From NCBI GenBank assembly GCA_016869375.1, contig VGEH01000036.1, positions 1 to 34,260 on the forward strand: DNA of 34,260 bases. The letters run 5' to 3'. Below, in pieces: positions 16,702 through 25,348 of the stretch. A program made the translations under genes and the position numbers. Under the pieces are notes generated by a model. That model was given only the letters and a program-made list of their open reading frames with translations, searched no databases and was not told where the DNA came from. Position 1 is the first letter of the stretch; each line of letters begins with the position of its first letter. The stretch comes from Alphaproteobacteria bacterium. GTDB taxonomy: Bacteria; Pseudomonadota; Alphaproteobacteria; SHVZ01.

Positions 16702-17157
16702 TCAGATCGCCCCTTCGCTCTTGAGGCGGTCCTCGTTCATGCGGCGATAGGTATCCTGGAAGTTGGGGGCGACGATCAGCAGCGGCGGGATGCCGGCCTG
16801 CATCGTCACCAGGCCGATGAGCGCGCGCGCGAACGGAAACAGCTCGCGCGGCGCCTCCACCATCAGGAAGACCTCGCGAAGCTCGTGCGGAATGGCGGGG
16901 AGCCGATACGTACCGGCATAGGAGAGCTCGATGACGGCAACGACCATGTCTTCCCTCTTGGCCGATGCGGTGATCGTCAGTTGGGTCTCGAAGGTATGGG
17001 CATCGAGCTGGCGATAGGTGACCTGCACGTCGACCAGCGGCTTCGCCTCATGGGCATCCTTGAACGAGTAGGGCGCGTCCGGATGCTCGAAGGACATGTC
17101 GCGCACATAATGGTGAAGCAACACCACGGCGCCGGGAGGGGCAGGCGTATCGGACAT
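16702..17157 (-). CDS. secB: SecB-family export chaperone
   Basis: A 151-aa protein. ATG 17157 has a strong Shine-Dalgarno sequence (GAGGAG, 6 nt spacing). SecB hallmarks are YVRDMSFEHPDAP (17-29, compare YTKDISFEAPNAP in E. coli), the central beta-strand FETQLTITASA, and LFPFARALIGLVTMQAGIPP followed by LIVAPNF near the C-terminus. Family length is about 150-160 aa. SecB tetramers hold preproteins unfolded and deliver them to SecA. The sequence is divergent enough to be a paralogue of a chromosomal SecB. It probably shares a transcript with GT41-5 downstream. A dedicated chaperone for an exported glycoprotein is a reasonable guess. SecB-like chaperones also occur in toxin-antitoxin-chaperone systems, but no toxin pair adjoins it. 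Confidence 0.88.
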   Translation of the reverse strand: MSDTPAPPGAVVLLHHYVRDMSFEHPDAPYSFKDAHEAKPLVDVQVTYRQLDAHTFETQLTITASAKREDMVVAVIELSYAGTYRLPAIPHELREVFLMVEAPRELFPFARALIGLVTMQAGIPPLLIVAPNFQDTYRRMNEDRLKSEGAI

Positions 17158-17312
17158 CGGAATCTCCTCAGGGAACGGGCGCCGGGGTATCACAGATCGA
17201 GAGCCCTCGCCAGCCGCGACGATGCAGCACAGTTGCTCGCCTCGGATGGCTCCTATATGGGCATTGCGTTCCAAGGCTGCGGCCGGCGGGCGTCTCTGCG
17301 TGAAGGTGGACG

Positions 17313-17765
17313 ATGACTGGTACAGTCAGTGTGAAGCAGTTCCTCGAGCAGCTGAACCGCGCCATGGCGGAAGGTCGGGCGAAGATCGAGATCGACTTCA
17401 ACCGGATGAGCCAGGCGAACTGCCCGCTCGGCTACCAGGCCTTTAGGGGCAGGATCGCCTACATCTATCTCGGGCTGATGGCGGCGATGATCGGAGGCTC
17501 GCGCTGGGCGTTCAAGCTCGAGTGGTCCATGGTGGTCGCCGCGGCTGTCGCCTTCAGCGCCGTCTACTGGATCTTCGTGAAGGGTCGGCTGGAAGCGCGT
17601 GCCGTCCGGAAGATCGTCAGCCAGATCACGACGGACAGCGATGCGTGGGAGAAGATCTGGCCCTTCGGCGGCGTGACCTTGAAGGTCACCAGCGGCGGCG
17701 CCGAGGCTGTGTGGAACGCGCCCAAGGACAGATGGAAGGACGCCTACGAGCAGCTGCTCGGCTAG
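17313..17765 (+). CDS. Two-TM membrane protein of unknown function
   Basis: A 150-aa protein starting at ATG 17313 with AAGGTGGA upstream. The N-terminal 45 residues are soluble and charged (VKQFLEQLNRAMAEGRAKIE). Two hydrophobic helices follow (IAYIYLGLMAAMIGGS, and MVVAAAVAFSAVYWIF), then a basic cytoplasmic-looking tail ending in WKDAYEQLLG. I do not recognise a family. It is divergent from the SecB-like gene (155-bp gap) and its stop overlaps the convergent HTH gene by 4 bp. It may be a small membrane-anchored adaptor. Confidence 0.7.
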   Translation: MTGTVSVKQFLEQLNRAMAEGRAKIEIDFNRMSQANCPLGYQAFRGRIAYIYLGLMAAMIGGSRWAFKLEWSMVVAAAVAFSAVYWIFVKGRLEARAVRKIVSQITTDSDAWEKIWPFGGVTLKVTSGGAEAVWNAPKDRWKDAYEQLLG

Positions 17766-18781
17766 GCATCCTCAGGTTCTTCGTCGATCGCCGAGGACAG
17801 GGCACGACGATCGCGGTCGATTCGTTCGCGCGCCCGGTCGACGGCGGCCCGAACGCGGAGGATCGCCTCGTCGGCATCGGAAAGCAGCGGCGAAAGATCG
17901 GGCTGCTGCTGCGGCGGCTGTCGCGGGCCGGGCATCCGACTGCGATCCTGCGCGGCCCCGCCCGTCGCGGCGACATAAGTCTTCCAGCTCTGCCGGCCGG
18001 TGATCTCCGAGACGATCCCGAGCCGGGCCAGTTCTTCCAGCATCACCGAGGCGCCGCGCACGCTGAGACCCAGCCGCCGGGCGACGGTGCTGGGAGTCGT
18101 GACGGGCATGCCCGCGAGATCGACGACGAGGGCATCGAGCCGCGACTGGCGTCGTCGCTTGCCCAGGCGCTGGCGCCAGCCTTCGATAGTCTGCCGAAGC
18201 GCGATCAGGTCGTGTCTGCCGCCGACGGCTGCATCCGCAAGGCTGGTCACGGCCCTCTCCGTCCAGGTCGCCGGCGAGGCGCGGACGAGGCCGGCGGGAC
18301 GGATCAGGGCGCTGAGGGGAGCCGGCGTCACGCCGCGCCGGGCCAGCTCGCGTATCAGCGCCAGGTAGCCGACGGAAGGGCGCCCGCCCTCCGCCAGCCA
18401 TCGATGAAGGGCGCGAAGCAGGGTCGTGAGGTCGAGAGGGTGGCCTTCGTCCCGGAAGGTCCCTTCCGCGATGGCGAGCTCCGAACGCCACGGATCGCGG
18501 GACTCTTCCCCCTCGCCTTCCGCCGCGAGCGGCAGGGCGAGCAGGCCGAGGATCTGCGTGACGGCCGCATCGCCCAGATCGCCCAGCTCCCGGCGGACCG
18601 GCAGGTCGTGAGCGAGGCGGAAGACCCGGTCCGGATCGAAGCCCAGGCCATCCGCCGCGGCCAGCCGCGCCGCCGCCCCTGCCCGCTCGCGCGCCTCCCA
18701 GGCCAGGGCGAAGGGGCTGGCTTCATAGGCCTCGGCGAGACGACCGAGCGCGAGCAGGGCGCTCCGCTCTCCAGCATCCAT
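17762..18781 (-). CDS. DUF1612/HTH_13-type plasmid DNA-binding protein
   Basis: A 339-aa protein starting at ATG 18781. The N-terminal 200 residues are helical (LALGRLAEAYEASPFALAW, LLRALHRWLAEGGRPSVGYL). A helix-turn-helix follows at about 229-271 (TPSTVARRLGLSVRGASVML, then LEELARLGIVSEITGR). The C-terminus is proline/glutamine-rich with a coiled segment. This matches my memory of the DUF1612 plus HTH_13 proteins common on rhizobial symbiotic and accessory plasmids, whose function is not established. The 523-bp gap upstream of its start contains several palindromes that could be its operators. It supports an alphaproteobacterial plasmid origin for the window. Confidence 0.72.
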   Translation of the reverse strand: MDAGERSALLALGRLAEAYEASPFALAWEARERAGAAARLAAADGLGFDPDRVFRLAHDLPVRRELGDLGDAAVTQILGLLALPLAAEGEGEESRDPWRSELAIAEGTFRDEGHPLDLTTLLRALHRWLAEGGRPSVGYLALIRELARRGVTPAPLSALIRPAGLVRASPATWTERAVTSLADAAVGGRHDLIALRQTIEGWRQRLGKRRRQSRLDALVVDLAGMPVTTPSTVARRLGLSVRGASVMLEELARLGIVSEITGRQSWKTYVAATGGAAQDRSRMPGPRQPPQQQPDLSPLLSDADEAILRVRAAVDRARERIDRDRRALSSAIDEEPEDA

Positions 18782-19304
18782 GGCTGATTATAAAACGTTT
18801 GGCGAGTTCACTTCACTATCGAAAGCCCGGCCACGCCCGTCGTGTGGCGGCCGCCCGACCGGCGGCAGATCTGGATGCCGATAGACCGTTGATTAAATAC
18901 GAAGAACGAAAGACGGAAATCCGTCTATACGCCTTACGTGAAATCGACGCGATACCGGGGCTTCGAGCAGCCTGGATGCCCCACGAGCGGCACCCCGCTG
19001 CCGCTTCGCGGTCTCCGGAGAGCCTCGGATCATGCGGCGATCCCGAGTCCCGAAAACCGTCTTTCGTTATTTCCGTATCGGACGGTACCGGTCGTTGCCG
19101 GGTCCGCTTTCTATAATTCATTATTTCGTCCGACCACAAACGAGGTGTCGAGCGGGTTTGAGCGTCGGCTTGGCGAAACGACCACACGGGCGCCGCAGTG
19201 GACCTGCACAGCGGAAGGAGAAAAGGCGAAATCGTTAATTAGCGATCTGCTTGCTTGCGGCGCACGTTAAATAACGAAATTCTGTTTTAACGCGATCGTG
19301 CCCG
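18782..19304. promoter_or_regulatory. 523-bp gene-free region with palindromes, possible operator/centromere
   Basis: No credible gene. It contains a near-perfect palindrome AGACGGAAATCCGTCT (18911-18926), an ACCGTC/GACGGT pair (19056-19061 and 19081-19086), a one-mismatch palindrome ATCGTTAATTAGCGAT (19231-19246), and AAATAACGAA motifs at 19063-19073 (reverse strand) and 19268-19277. GAACGAAAG (18904-18912) and ATACGCCTT (18927-18935) recur in the parA upstream region. It is AT-richer than the coding DNA around it. It is the upstream region of the DUF1612/HTH gene. A partition site is also possible. Confidence 0.5.
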
Positions 19305-19865
19305 CTACTTCGGCGTCGAGACGACGATCAGATGCCCGATGAGATCGGCGAAGCGCCGAACCTCGGTCGTCAGGGAGCCCTCGTAGATGTCGATCCCGAA
19401 GGAGAGTTCGGCCCCGTCGACGAAGCTGGCGGCCACCTGCTCGCCCCGCAGCTCGCGGGCAATGCACTTCATCCCCTCGCGGCAGAAGAAATGCGCCTGG
19501 CCGGCGAGCGTCTTGCCTTTGATCTGGATGCGAATGCCGCCCGCGCCGGGCGCGAAACGCATGCGTGTCCGGTCCATCCGATCGAGGCGCGCCCTCAGCT
19601 CGCCGATCTGGACCGGCGCGCTCTTGTTCGAACTCTCCACCTCCTCGCGGAAGACCAGCCACTTCCCGTCCTTGTCATAGGTCACGGTGAAGGGCGTGAT
19701 CTTGGCGGTCAGCTCCGTCAGCTCCTGCACGACCTCCTCGGTCGTCATCGGTTCGTCGCTACGGGCCGTCGTGGCGGGCGCGATCGTGCCGGCGATGACG
19801 GCCGCCGCCGCGGCCAGCGCGACGCCTCTTCTCCGCAGCGCGGAAATAAAACGCTCTTTCGTCAT
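19305..19865 (-). CDS. Exported hypothetical protein, 186 aa
   Basis: The start is ATG 19865 with AAGGGAAAG upstream. TATAAG on the minus strand (19896-19901) is a possible -10. Residues 1-36 are a long signal peptide: basic RRRG, hydrophobic VALAAAAAVIAGTIAP, then ATTARS. The mature part has charged helices and beta strands (FTVTYDKDGKWLVFREE, GGIRIQIKGK) and two cysteines (C128, C134) that could pair in the periplasm. No family is recognised. It lies 102 bp beyond the end of the parA-to-GT41-6 cluster on the same strand, with its own likely promoter. It is one of few exported proteins in the window and hence a possible acceptor or partner of the glycosylation machinery. Confidence 0.75.
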   Translation of the reverse strand: MTKERFISALRRRGVALAAAAAVIAGTIAPATTARSDEPMTTEEVVQELTELTAKITPFTVTYDKDGKWLVFREEVESSNKSAPVQIGELRARLDRMDRTRMRFAPGAGGIRIQIKGKTLAGQAHFFCREGMKCIARELRGEQVAASFVDGAELSFGIDIYEGSLTTEVRRFADLIGHLIVVSTPK

Positions 19866-19927
19866 TTCAATCTTTCCCTTAAGGACGCGGAAGCGCTTAT
19901 ATCCAAATCGCGTCTCGCCTTCCACGC

Positions 19928-19959
19928 CGACTCGTCCGCCGGCGCACGACGCCGAGTCG
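19928..19959. terminator. Inverted repeat downstream of GT41-6
   Basis: CGACTCG (19928-19934) and CGAGTCG (19953-19959) form a 7-bp stem with an 18-nt loop just after the minus-strand GT41-6 stop at 19967. No T-run is seen. It may act as a weak terminator or mRNA-stabilising hairpin. Confidence 0.3.
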
Positions 19960-19966
19960 TCCGGGG

Positions 19967-21823
19967 CTAGCGCGCGGACCCGCCCGCGGACCGGTCCCGC
20001 CACATCATCCGATAGAGGGCCTCGACGTCGCGGGCATACCCGACGGCATCGAGCAGCGGCGACCGCTTGAGGCGGGCGCGAAGCTCGCCACGCAGCTGCC
20101 GGCGTCGCTCTGCCGCCATCGCCAGGCGGACTGCCGTCTCGACATAGGCCTCCTCGTCGGCGGCGACCAGATCGCTCAGGCCGACATGGTGAAGCATCGA
20201 CGCGCCGACGCGCCCGACAAATCGCCGGCCCTCGATCCCGACCACGGGCACGCCCATCCACAGCGCTTCGTAGGTCGTCGTCGACCCGTTGAACGGAAAC
20301 GTGTCGAGCGCGACGTCGAAGTTCCCGACATAGGCCAGATGCTGGCTTCGGCCGGTGCGGCGATCATCGAAGTCCAGCCGGTCCGCGGCGACCCCGTGGC
20401 TTGCGAAGCGGTTCGTGATGTCCCCGACCAGCGTCCGGTCCGCATAGGCCTGCCTGTATTTGAGCGCGAGGCGCGCATCCGGCAGGCGCGAAAGCACCCG
20501 CGCCCAGGTGGCGATCACAGCGTCGCCGAGCTTCGCCGGGTTGCTGCACGAACCCAGGCGGAGCGGCCCGCCGCGTGCGTCCGGAACGGGCACCTCCTCG
20601 ATCGGCATGTGCAGACAAAAGCAGGGCAGGCGCGCGACGCGTTCGCTGAACCGCTCCTCGCCCGCGGCCGGCGTCACGATCTCGTCGCCGACGAACCAGT
20701 CCATCGCATCGAGACCGCTCGTCGTCAGGTCGTGCATGCTCACCTGCACGGGCGCCGGCGCGAGCGGCACCACATCGATCCGGTTGCCGAGCGTATGGCC
20801 GGCAAGGACAACGAGGACGTCGATGCCATCGGCGCGGATGAGATCCGCCAGCTGCCGATCGGTCCTGGTCGCGATGTCCCGCCAGTGATGCGCGGCGCGC
20901 CGGATGCGCCGGCTGACGGCATCCTCGATCCATCGCTGCGCATACGCGAAGACCTCGACGTTGCGCGCATCGTGGTTCTCGAGGAGGCCGACGATGTTCC
21001 GGCCGATCGGATGCTCGAAGAGATCCGCCGAGAGATAGCCGATGCGAAGGCGGCGGTCGGGCGAGGGGATCTCGTCTCGGCTTCGACGAATGCCGGCCGT
21101 CGGGACCGAGAGCGCCCACCGCCGATGCGCGTCGAAGACCTCCGCGCTCGTCGCGCCGGCATCGTAGTGAAGGTAGAGCATCAGCGAGCGCAGGACCTCC
21201 GGCGACGTATCCGCCGCCCCCATGCGCGCGCACCAGAGACGCGCGGCGCCGTGGCGGCCGATGGAGAACGCCGCCTGCGCCAGCGCCTGAAGACTGTCGC
21301 GTGCGCCGGGCTCGAGGACCAGGGCCCGCCGCCCCAGCCGCGCCACACCCTCCAGACGGCCGAGCTCGCTGAGCGTGCGGGCGAGGCCCGCGAGCGCGGC
21401 GCCCGAATTCGGATCGCCGCGCAAGGCTGCGCGGAAATGCCGTTCGGCCTCCTCGGGCCGGAGACGCTTCAGCGCATGCACCGCGAGATTGACGTGCGCC
21501 TTCGGATAGCCGGGACTGAGCTCGAGCGCCTTGAGCAGGCTCGACCGGCCACGCTCGTCCTGCGCCTGGCGGAGGAGAGCGGTTCCCAGCATGAGGTGAA
21601 GAGCGGCGAGCCCGGGCGCGCTCGCAAGAGCTCGCCGATAGCGGCCGCATGCGTCCGCGAGGAGGTTCTCCTCCGCGTCGAGGTTGCCGAGATTTGCCGT
21701 CGCCGAGACGATGGCGGGGGCCAGCGCGACGGCCTGCCGATAGCATCGCCGCGCCTCGCGCCGGTTCCGCGCTCCGAAGGCGGCGAGGCCTTCCGCGTTG
21801 AGACGCTCGGGATCGGTACTCAT
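19967..21823 (-). CDS. TPR-GT41 glycosyltransferase 6
   Basis: A 618-aa protein starting at ATG 21823 with GGACGG upstream. TPRs span about residues 5-220 (ATANLGNLDAEENLLADACG, KAHVNLAVHALKRLRPEEAE). The GT41 domain has GYLSADLFEHPIGRN (262-276, H271), DVLVVLAGHTLGNR (335-348), APAPVQVSMHDLTTSGL (355-371), CSNPAKL (426-432, K431) and ALDTFPFNGSTTTYEALW (505-522). The MHDLTTSG loop resembles that of GT41-2 (LHDIATSG), so these two are probably close paralogues. It is the last gene of the minus-strand cluster that starts with parA, 9 bp after the preceding glycosyltransferase gene. Confidence 0.9.
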   Translation of the reverse strand: MSTDPERLNAEGLAAFGARNRREARRCYRQAVALAPAIVSATANLGNLDAEENLLADACGRYRRALASAPGLAALHLMLGTALLRQAQDERGRSSLLKALELSPGYPKAHVNLAVHALKRLRPEEAERHFRAALRGDPNSGAALAGLARTLSELGRLEGVARLGRRALVLEPGARDSLQALAQAAFSIGRHGAARLWCARMGAADTSPEVLRSLMLYLHYDAGATSAEVFDAHRRWALSVPTAGIRRSRDEIPSPDRRLRIGYLSADLFEHPIGRNIVGLLENHDARNVEVFAYAQRWIEDAVSRRIRRAAHHWRDIATRTDRQLADLIRADGIDVLVVLAGHTLGNRIDVVPLAPAPVQVSMHDLTTSGLDAMDWFVGDEIVTPAAGEERFSERVARLPCFCLHMPIEEVPVPDARGGPLRLGSCSNPAKLGDAVIATWARVLSRLPDARLALKYRQAYADRTLVGDITNRFASHGVAADRLDFDDRRTGRSQHLAYVGNFDVALDTFPFNGSTTTYEALWMGVPVVGIEGRRFVGRVGASMLHHVGLSDLVAADEEAYVETAVRLAMAAERRRQLRGELRARLKRSPLLDAVGYARDVEALYRMMWRDRSAGGSAR

Positions 21824-21832
21824 CGCGCCGTC

Positions 21833-23821
21833 CTAGGCTCGGCGACGGTCCGCCGCCCACGCCGTCAGCGCGGCGGCGGCGGCGGCGATGGCCTTCGACC
21901 AATCTTCTCCCGGCTCGCGTACGAAGCCTCGGGCCCGCGGCCACAGGCAGTCGGCGTCATCGCCGAAGCTGTAATAGGCGAGGCGATACTGAAGCTGCCA
22001 GCTCTCGACGCCGCTGGCGGCGACGGGAAAATAGGCCGAGGTCGCGCTCGCCAGGACGAGATCGAGCCCGGCGCCGAGGGCCAGGACGCCTTCGATGTCC
22101 TGGAAGAGATCGAGCTGCGGCACCACGCCGATGTCGACGCCGAACCTTGCCCTCGCTTCGGCGATCTCGGCGTCGACATCGCCGTACTGGAGATTCACGA
22201 AGGTGACGCCGGGCACGCGCAGGATCGGTTCCCATTCGGTCAGGTCGGCATGAACGCGGACCGTCAACGGCGTGCGTCGCGTGCTGCGCCACGCGATGCC
22301 GATCCGGGGCCGGGGGCCGAGCGCAGAGAGCGCCGGCCGCAGCGCGCGGACACGCTCCGGGTCGGCGACGAGATACGCTCCGGTCGACCGAAGGTCGTCC
22401 TTGCTCATGCCGAGCGCATCCGGGAGGCTGAGCAGGGCGATCTGGGCTCGAATATCCGGCGCGAGCAGGCGCGGATCCAGCGGCGCGCTGCGTCCGACGA
22501 ACTCGAGCTCGGGGAAGGAGCGGCGGAGGATCGTGATCAGCCGCGGATCGCACTCCACGACGATGTGCCTCGCCCGGCCGCGCAAGGCTCTCACGAGCTG
22601 GATGAAGGCGATCTCGTCGCCGATGCCCTGCTCGCCCCATACCAGCAGGCTTCCGTGCTCGATCGTGCGGCCATCCCATACCGGCGCCGGGAGCACGTCA
22701 TAAAGAGTCTCCCCGGCGACGTGCCGCCACTCGTACTCGGCAAATCCCTCCCGCACGCGGCCTGCGGCGAGAAGCGTGGTCGCAAGCGCCATGTGTCCGT
22801 TCGCATCGTCGGGCTTCCTCGCCAATCCCGACCGCAGCATCGCCTCCGCCTCACGGAGCCGGCCTTCGCCCTTCAGCGCGATGCCGAGATTGATCATCAG
22901 GTCTCCGTTCCCGGGATCGAGGTGAAGGGATCGCCTCGACCATGTCGCCGCCCGACGATCGTCGAGACGATCACTATAGGCCGCGGCGAGCGCGCCGGTG
23001 CCCAGAACCAGGGCCGGCGCCTGCGCGACGGAGCGCTGCGCCAGCGCGAGAGCCTCGCGATACCTGCCACAGGCGCGTTGAGCCTCGGACAGGCTCGCCA
23101 GCGTCGACGGCCGGTCGTGCCACTGCGTCGCCGCGCGTTTCAGAAGGCTCAGGACGCGCTCGTTCTCCTTCGCCTTGCGGCAAAGCGCGGCGAGGCCTTC
23201 CCAAGCCGACATCTCCGCAGGCTCGATGACGAGAGACCGGCGGTAGCAACGCCGCGCCGTCTCCGATCGATCGCGACGCTGCAGCGCGTGCCCCGCCATG
23301 GTCCAGGCCGACGGAGAGGGAGCCGCGGCGGCGGCAGCCAGGGCCAGCACGGAGGACTCCGCGAAGCGATCCCCGCGATAGGCAAGCGTCGCCGCGTTCA
23401 GCAGGGCAGGGGAGAAGCCGGGATCGGCGGCGATGGCGCGACGATACGCGCGCGCGGCCTCGCCTGCGCGACCGAGCCGCTCCTCGGCCGCACCGAGATC
23501 GCTCCACAGCGCGGCCTGCTCCGGCGAAAGCCTGAGGCGCGCCAGCAAGGCCTGACCCAGCCGACCGAGATCTCCGCGACGGTGGCTGAGCGCGATCAGG
23601 TCGTCGATTGCCGCGGCCGCATCGGGCCTCGCCGTGACGATCGACTGCAGAAGGCCGTCGGCCTCGTCCGGATTGCCTTCGCCGATCGCGGCCGCGGCCA
23701 GCACGCGAATGGCGTCGACATGATGTGCGTCGCCGGCGAGCACCGTCTGCGCCAGGGATCTCGCTTCCGCCCATCGGCCATGCGCGAGAAGCGACGCTGC
23801 GTCGGCCGGGCCGGCGGTCAT
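21833..23821 (-). CDS. TPR GT9-like protein, variant lacking the HLAGAL motif (A)
   Basis: A 662-aa protein. ATG 23821 is chosen because it gives an ATGA-type 4-bp overlap with the upstream gene's stop (23818-23820). About ten TPR-like units fill residues 1-360. EYEWR (362-366) and LVWGEQGIGDEIAFIQLVRAL (393-413) start the GT domain, followed by RIGIAWRSTRRTPL. The C-terminal donor motif, normally DT-x3-HLAGALG, reads SATSAYFPVAASG (592-604), with no histidine. The final WRW-x-WYP block is replaced by DADCLWPRARGFV. It therefore belongs with its neighbour 23818-25341 in a separate subclass that may use another donor, or act as a non-catalytic partner. Confidence 0.82.
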   Translation of the reverse strand: MTAGPADAASLLAHGRWAEARSLAQTVLAGDAHHVDAIRVLAAAAIGEGNPDEADGLLQSIVTARPDAAAAIDDLIALSHRRGDLGRLGQALLARLRLSPEQAALWSDLGAAEERLGRAGEAARAYRRAIAADPGFSPALLNAATLAYRGDRFAESSVLALAAAAAAPSPSAWTMAGHALQRRDRSETARRCYRRSLVIEPAEMSAWEGLAALCRKAKENERVLSLLKRAATQWHDRPSTLASLSEAQRACGRYREALALAQRSVAQAPALVLGTGALAAAYSDRLDDRRAATWSRRSLHLDPGNGDLMINLGIALKGEGRLREAEAMLRSGLARKPDDANGHMALATTLLAAGRVREGFAEYEWRHVAGETLYDVLPAPVWDGRTIEHGSLLVWGEQGIGDEIAFIQLVRALRGRARHIVVECDPRLITILRRSFPELEFVGRSAPLDPRLLAPDIRAQIALLSLPDALGMSKDDLRSTGAYLVADPERVRALRPALSALGPRPRIGIAWRSTRRTPLTVRVHADLTEWEPILRVPGVTFVNLQYGDVDAEIAEARARFGVDIGVVPQLDLFQDIEGVLALGAGLDLVLASATSAYFPVAASGVESWQLQYRLAYYSFGDDADCLWPRARGFVREPGEDWSKAIAAAAAALTAWAADRRRA

Positions 23822-25341
23822 TTCGATGCGCCCGCGGCGCGGGCAGCCAAGGTATCGGCGACGGTTCTCGTCGTGGGAAGCCAATCGCCGCCTTGTTGAC
23901 GAACGAAGCAGCGGGTTCGCGCGTACCAGAGATATCGCTCCTGACCCATGGCCAGGTAGTCGACCGCCGTCGTCAATATCCAGGTCTCGATACCTGCAGC
24001 CGCGGGGAAGGCACAGGCCGTGGTGCCGGTCGAGATCGCCAGGTCGAGCAGGGAGGAGTAGGCAAGCGCTCCCTCGAGATCGTCGAAGAGATCGAGGTCC
24101 GGATGCTGGTGCACGCGCACGCCGAACCGTTCGGCGGCTTCGCGGAGCTCGTCGCGGCAATCGTCATACTGAAGATTGACGAAGACGACGCCCGGCGTCC
24201 TCAGGATCGGCTCCCAGTCGTCCAGCCTTGTGTGGATGCGCTGCGAGGCGGCGTTCCTGCGAACGCTTCGCCACGCGATCCCGACCTTGAGCCCGTCTCC
24301 GAGAGACGCGAGCCAGGCGCGGCTCGCGCCGAGACGGCGGGGATCGGGCCGGAGCGCCGCCTGGCGTCCGGCGAAGCTCGCGACGTCGGGCCGGAGAAGG
24401 CGCGGAAGGCTGCCGAGCGCGATCTGATGCGAGATCGAGGAGGAGAGCAGGGCAGGGTGGGGCGGCGTCTGTCTCGGATAGGCGGAAAGCCCGGGAAAGG
24501 AGCGGGCGAGGATCGCCGTCAGACGCGGATCGCATTCGATCGCCGCCGCCGGCGCCCGCTTCAGCACGTCGCCGAGCAGCGTCGCGAAGACGATTTCGTC
24601 GCCGAGGCCCTGCTCGCCCCACACCAGAAGCGCTCCCGAGGCGAGAGCCTGCCCCTGCCATTCGGGCTGCGGGAAGGGCCGGCGCTTCGTCAGGGCGGCA
24701 GGGACGAATCTCGCCTCGTACTCCGCCCAGCCGCGCGCGAGCTTTCCCTCGCAGAGATCGATGCAGGCGAGCTGGAAGCGCGGATTGCCGGAACCGGGGC
24801 TCGCGGCAAGCGCCCGCCGGAAGAAGCGTCGCGCCTCGTCGAGCCTCTCGCGGTCCATCCAGAGATTGCCGGCATTCGCGAGAAACTCGGAGACCGACGG
24901 CGCCAGCGCGATGGCCCGTCGCACCGCGCGCTCGGCATGATCGAGGTTCCCGTTCGCGCGTTCGGCGCTTGCCGCCGTCGCCTGCGCATCGGGCAGGCCG
25001 GGATCGAGAAGGACAGCACGCCTCGCCCAGCGGCGCGCGGGCGCATCCGCGCCTTGGGCGAGAAGGATCAGGGCGAGATTGAGCGCCGGCGGGGCTGCCT
25101 GCGGCGCCAGCACCTCGGCGTGGATAAGCGGCCGGCGCGCCTCTCGCGGCGCGCCGCGCGCGATGCGGACGACGCCGAGAAGATTGAAGAGGGCCGGATC
25201 GGCCACGCGCGCCAGGACCGACGCGGCCATCCTTTCGGCATCGTCCAGGCGGCCGCTCGACAGCGCCGCGGCGATCTCCGGCGGAAAGCCCGATGGCGCC
25301 GTCCCGGACGCACCGGCCGGTGCCGTCAGCACAACGGTCAT
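23818..25341 (-). CDS. TPR GT9-like protein, variant lacking the HLAGAL motif (B)
   Basis: A 507-aa protein starting at ATG 25341; the Shine-Dalgarno sequence is weak. It lies 7 bp after the oxygenase gene, so translational coupling is likely. TPR units span residues 20-205. Then come EYEARF (207-212), LVWGEQGLGDEIVFATLLGD (239-258), KVGIAWRSVRRNA and FVNLQYDDCRDEL. As in its downstream neighbour, the donor-site motif is changed, here to STGTTACAFPAAAG (437-450), and the C-terminus reads LWYARTRCFVRQ. The two genes are paralogues sharing the AWRSxRR and VNLQY blocks. They overlap by 4 bp. Confidence 0.83.
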   Translation of the reverse strand: MTVVLTAPAGASGTAPSGFPPEIAAALSSGRLDDAERMAASVLARVADPALFNLLGVVRIARGAPREARRPLIHAEVLAPQAAPPALNLALILLAQGADAPARRWARRAVLLDPGLPDAQATAASAERANGNLDHAERAVRRAIALAPSVSEFLANAGNLWMDRERLDEARRFFRRALAASPGSGNPRFQLACIDLCEGKLARGWAEYEARFVPAALTKRRPFPQPEWQGQALASGALLVWGEQGLGDEIVFATLLGDVLKRAPAAAIECDPRLTAILARSFPGLSAYPRQTPPHPALLSSSISHQIALGSLPRLLRPDVASFAGRQAALRPDPRRLGASRAWLASLGDGLKVGIAWRSVRRNAASQRIHTRLDDWEPILRTPGVVFVNLQYDDCRDELREAAERFGVRVHQHPDLDLFDDLEGALAYSSLLDLAISTGTTACAFPAAAGIETWILTTAVDYLAMGQERYLWYARTRCFVRQQGGDWLPTTRTVADTLAARAAGASK

Positions 25342-25348
25342 GGGAAGC

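Noticed and set aside
16702..17157. Toxin-antitoxin-chaperone locus around the SecB-like gene
   Set aside because: Neighbours are a GT41 enzyme and a two-TM protein; no small toxin or antitoxin pair.
18799..19270. Short frames in the 523-bp gap
   Set aside because: Composition differs from coding neighbours, no ribosome-binding sites, and frames cross the palindromes.
20186..23899. A 1237-codon plus-strand frame antisense to GT41-6 and the TPR-GT9-like gene
   Set aside because: Arg/Glu/Gly-rich shadow typical of the antisense strand of high-GC genes; the minus-strand proteins have clear domains.
23822..24160. Upstream extension of the gene starting at 23821
   Set aside because: Overlaps the well-supported preceding gene in another frame; the ATGA junction at 23818-23821 explains the start.
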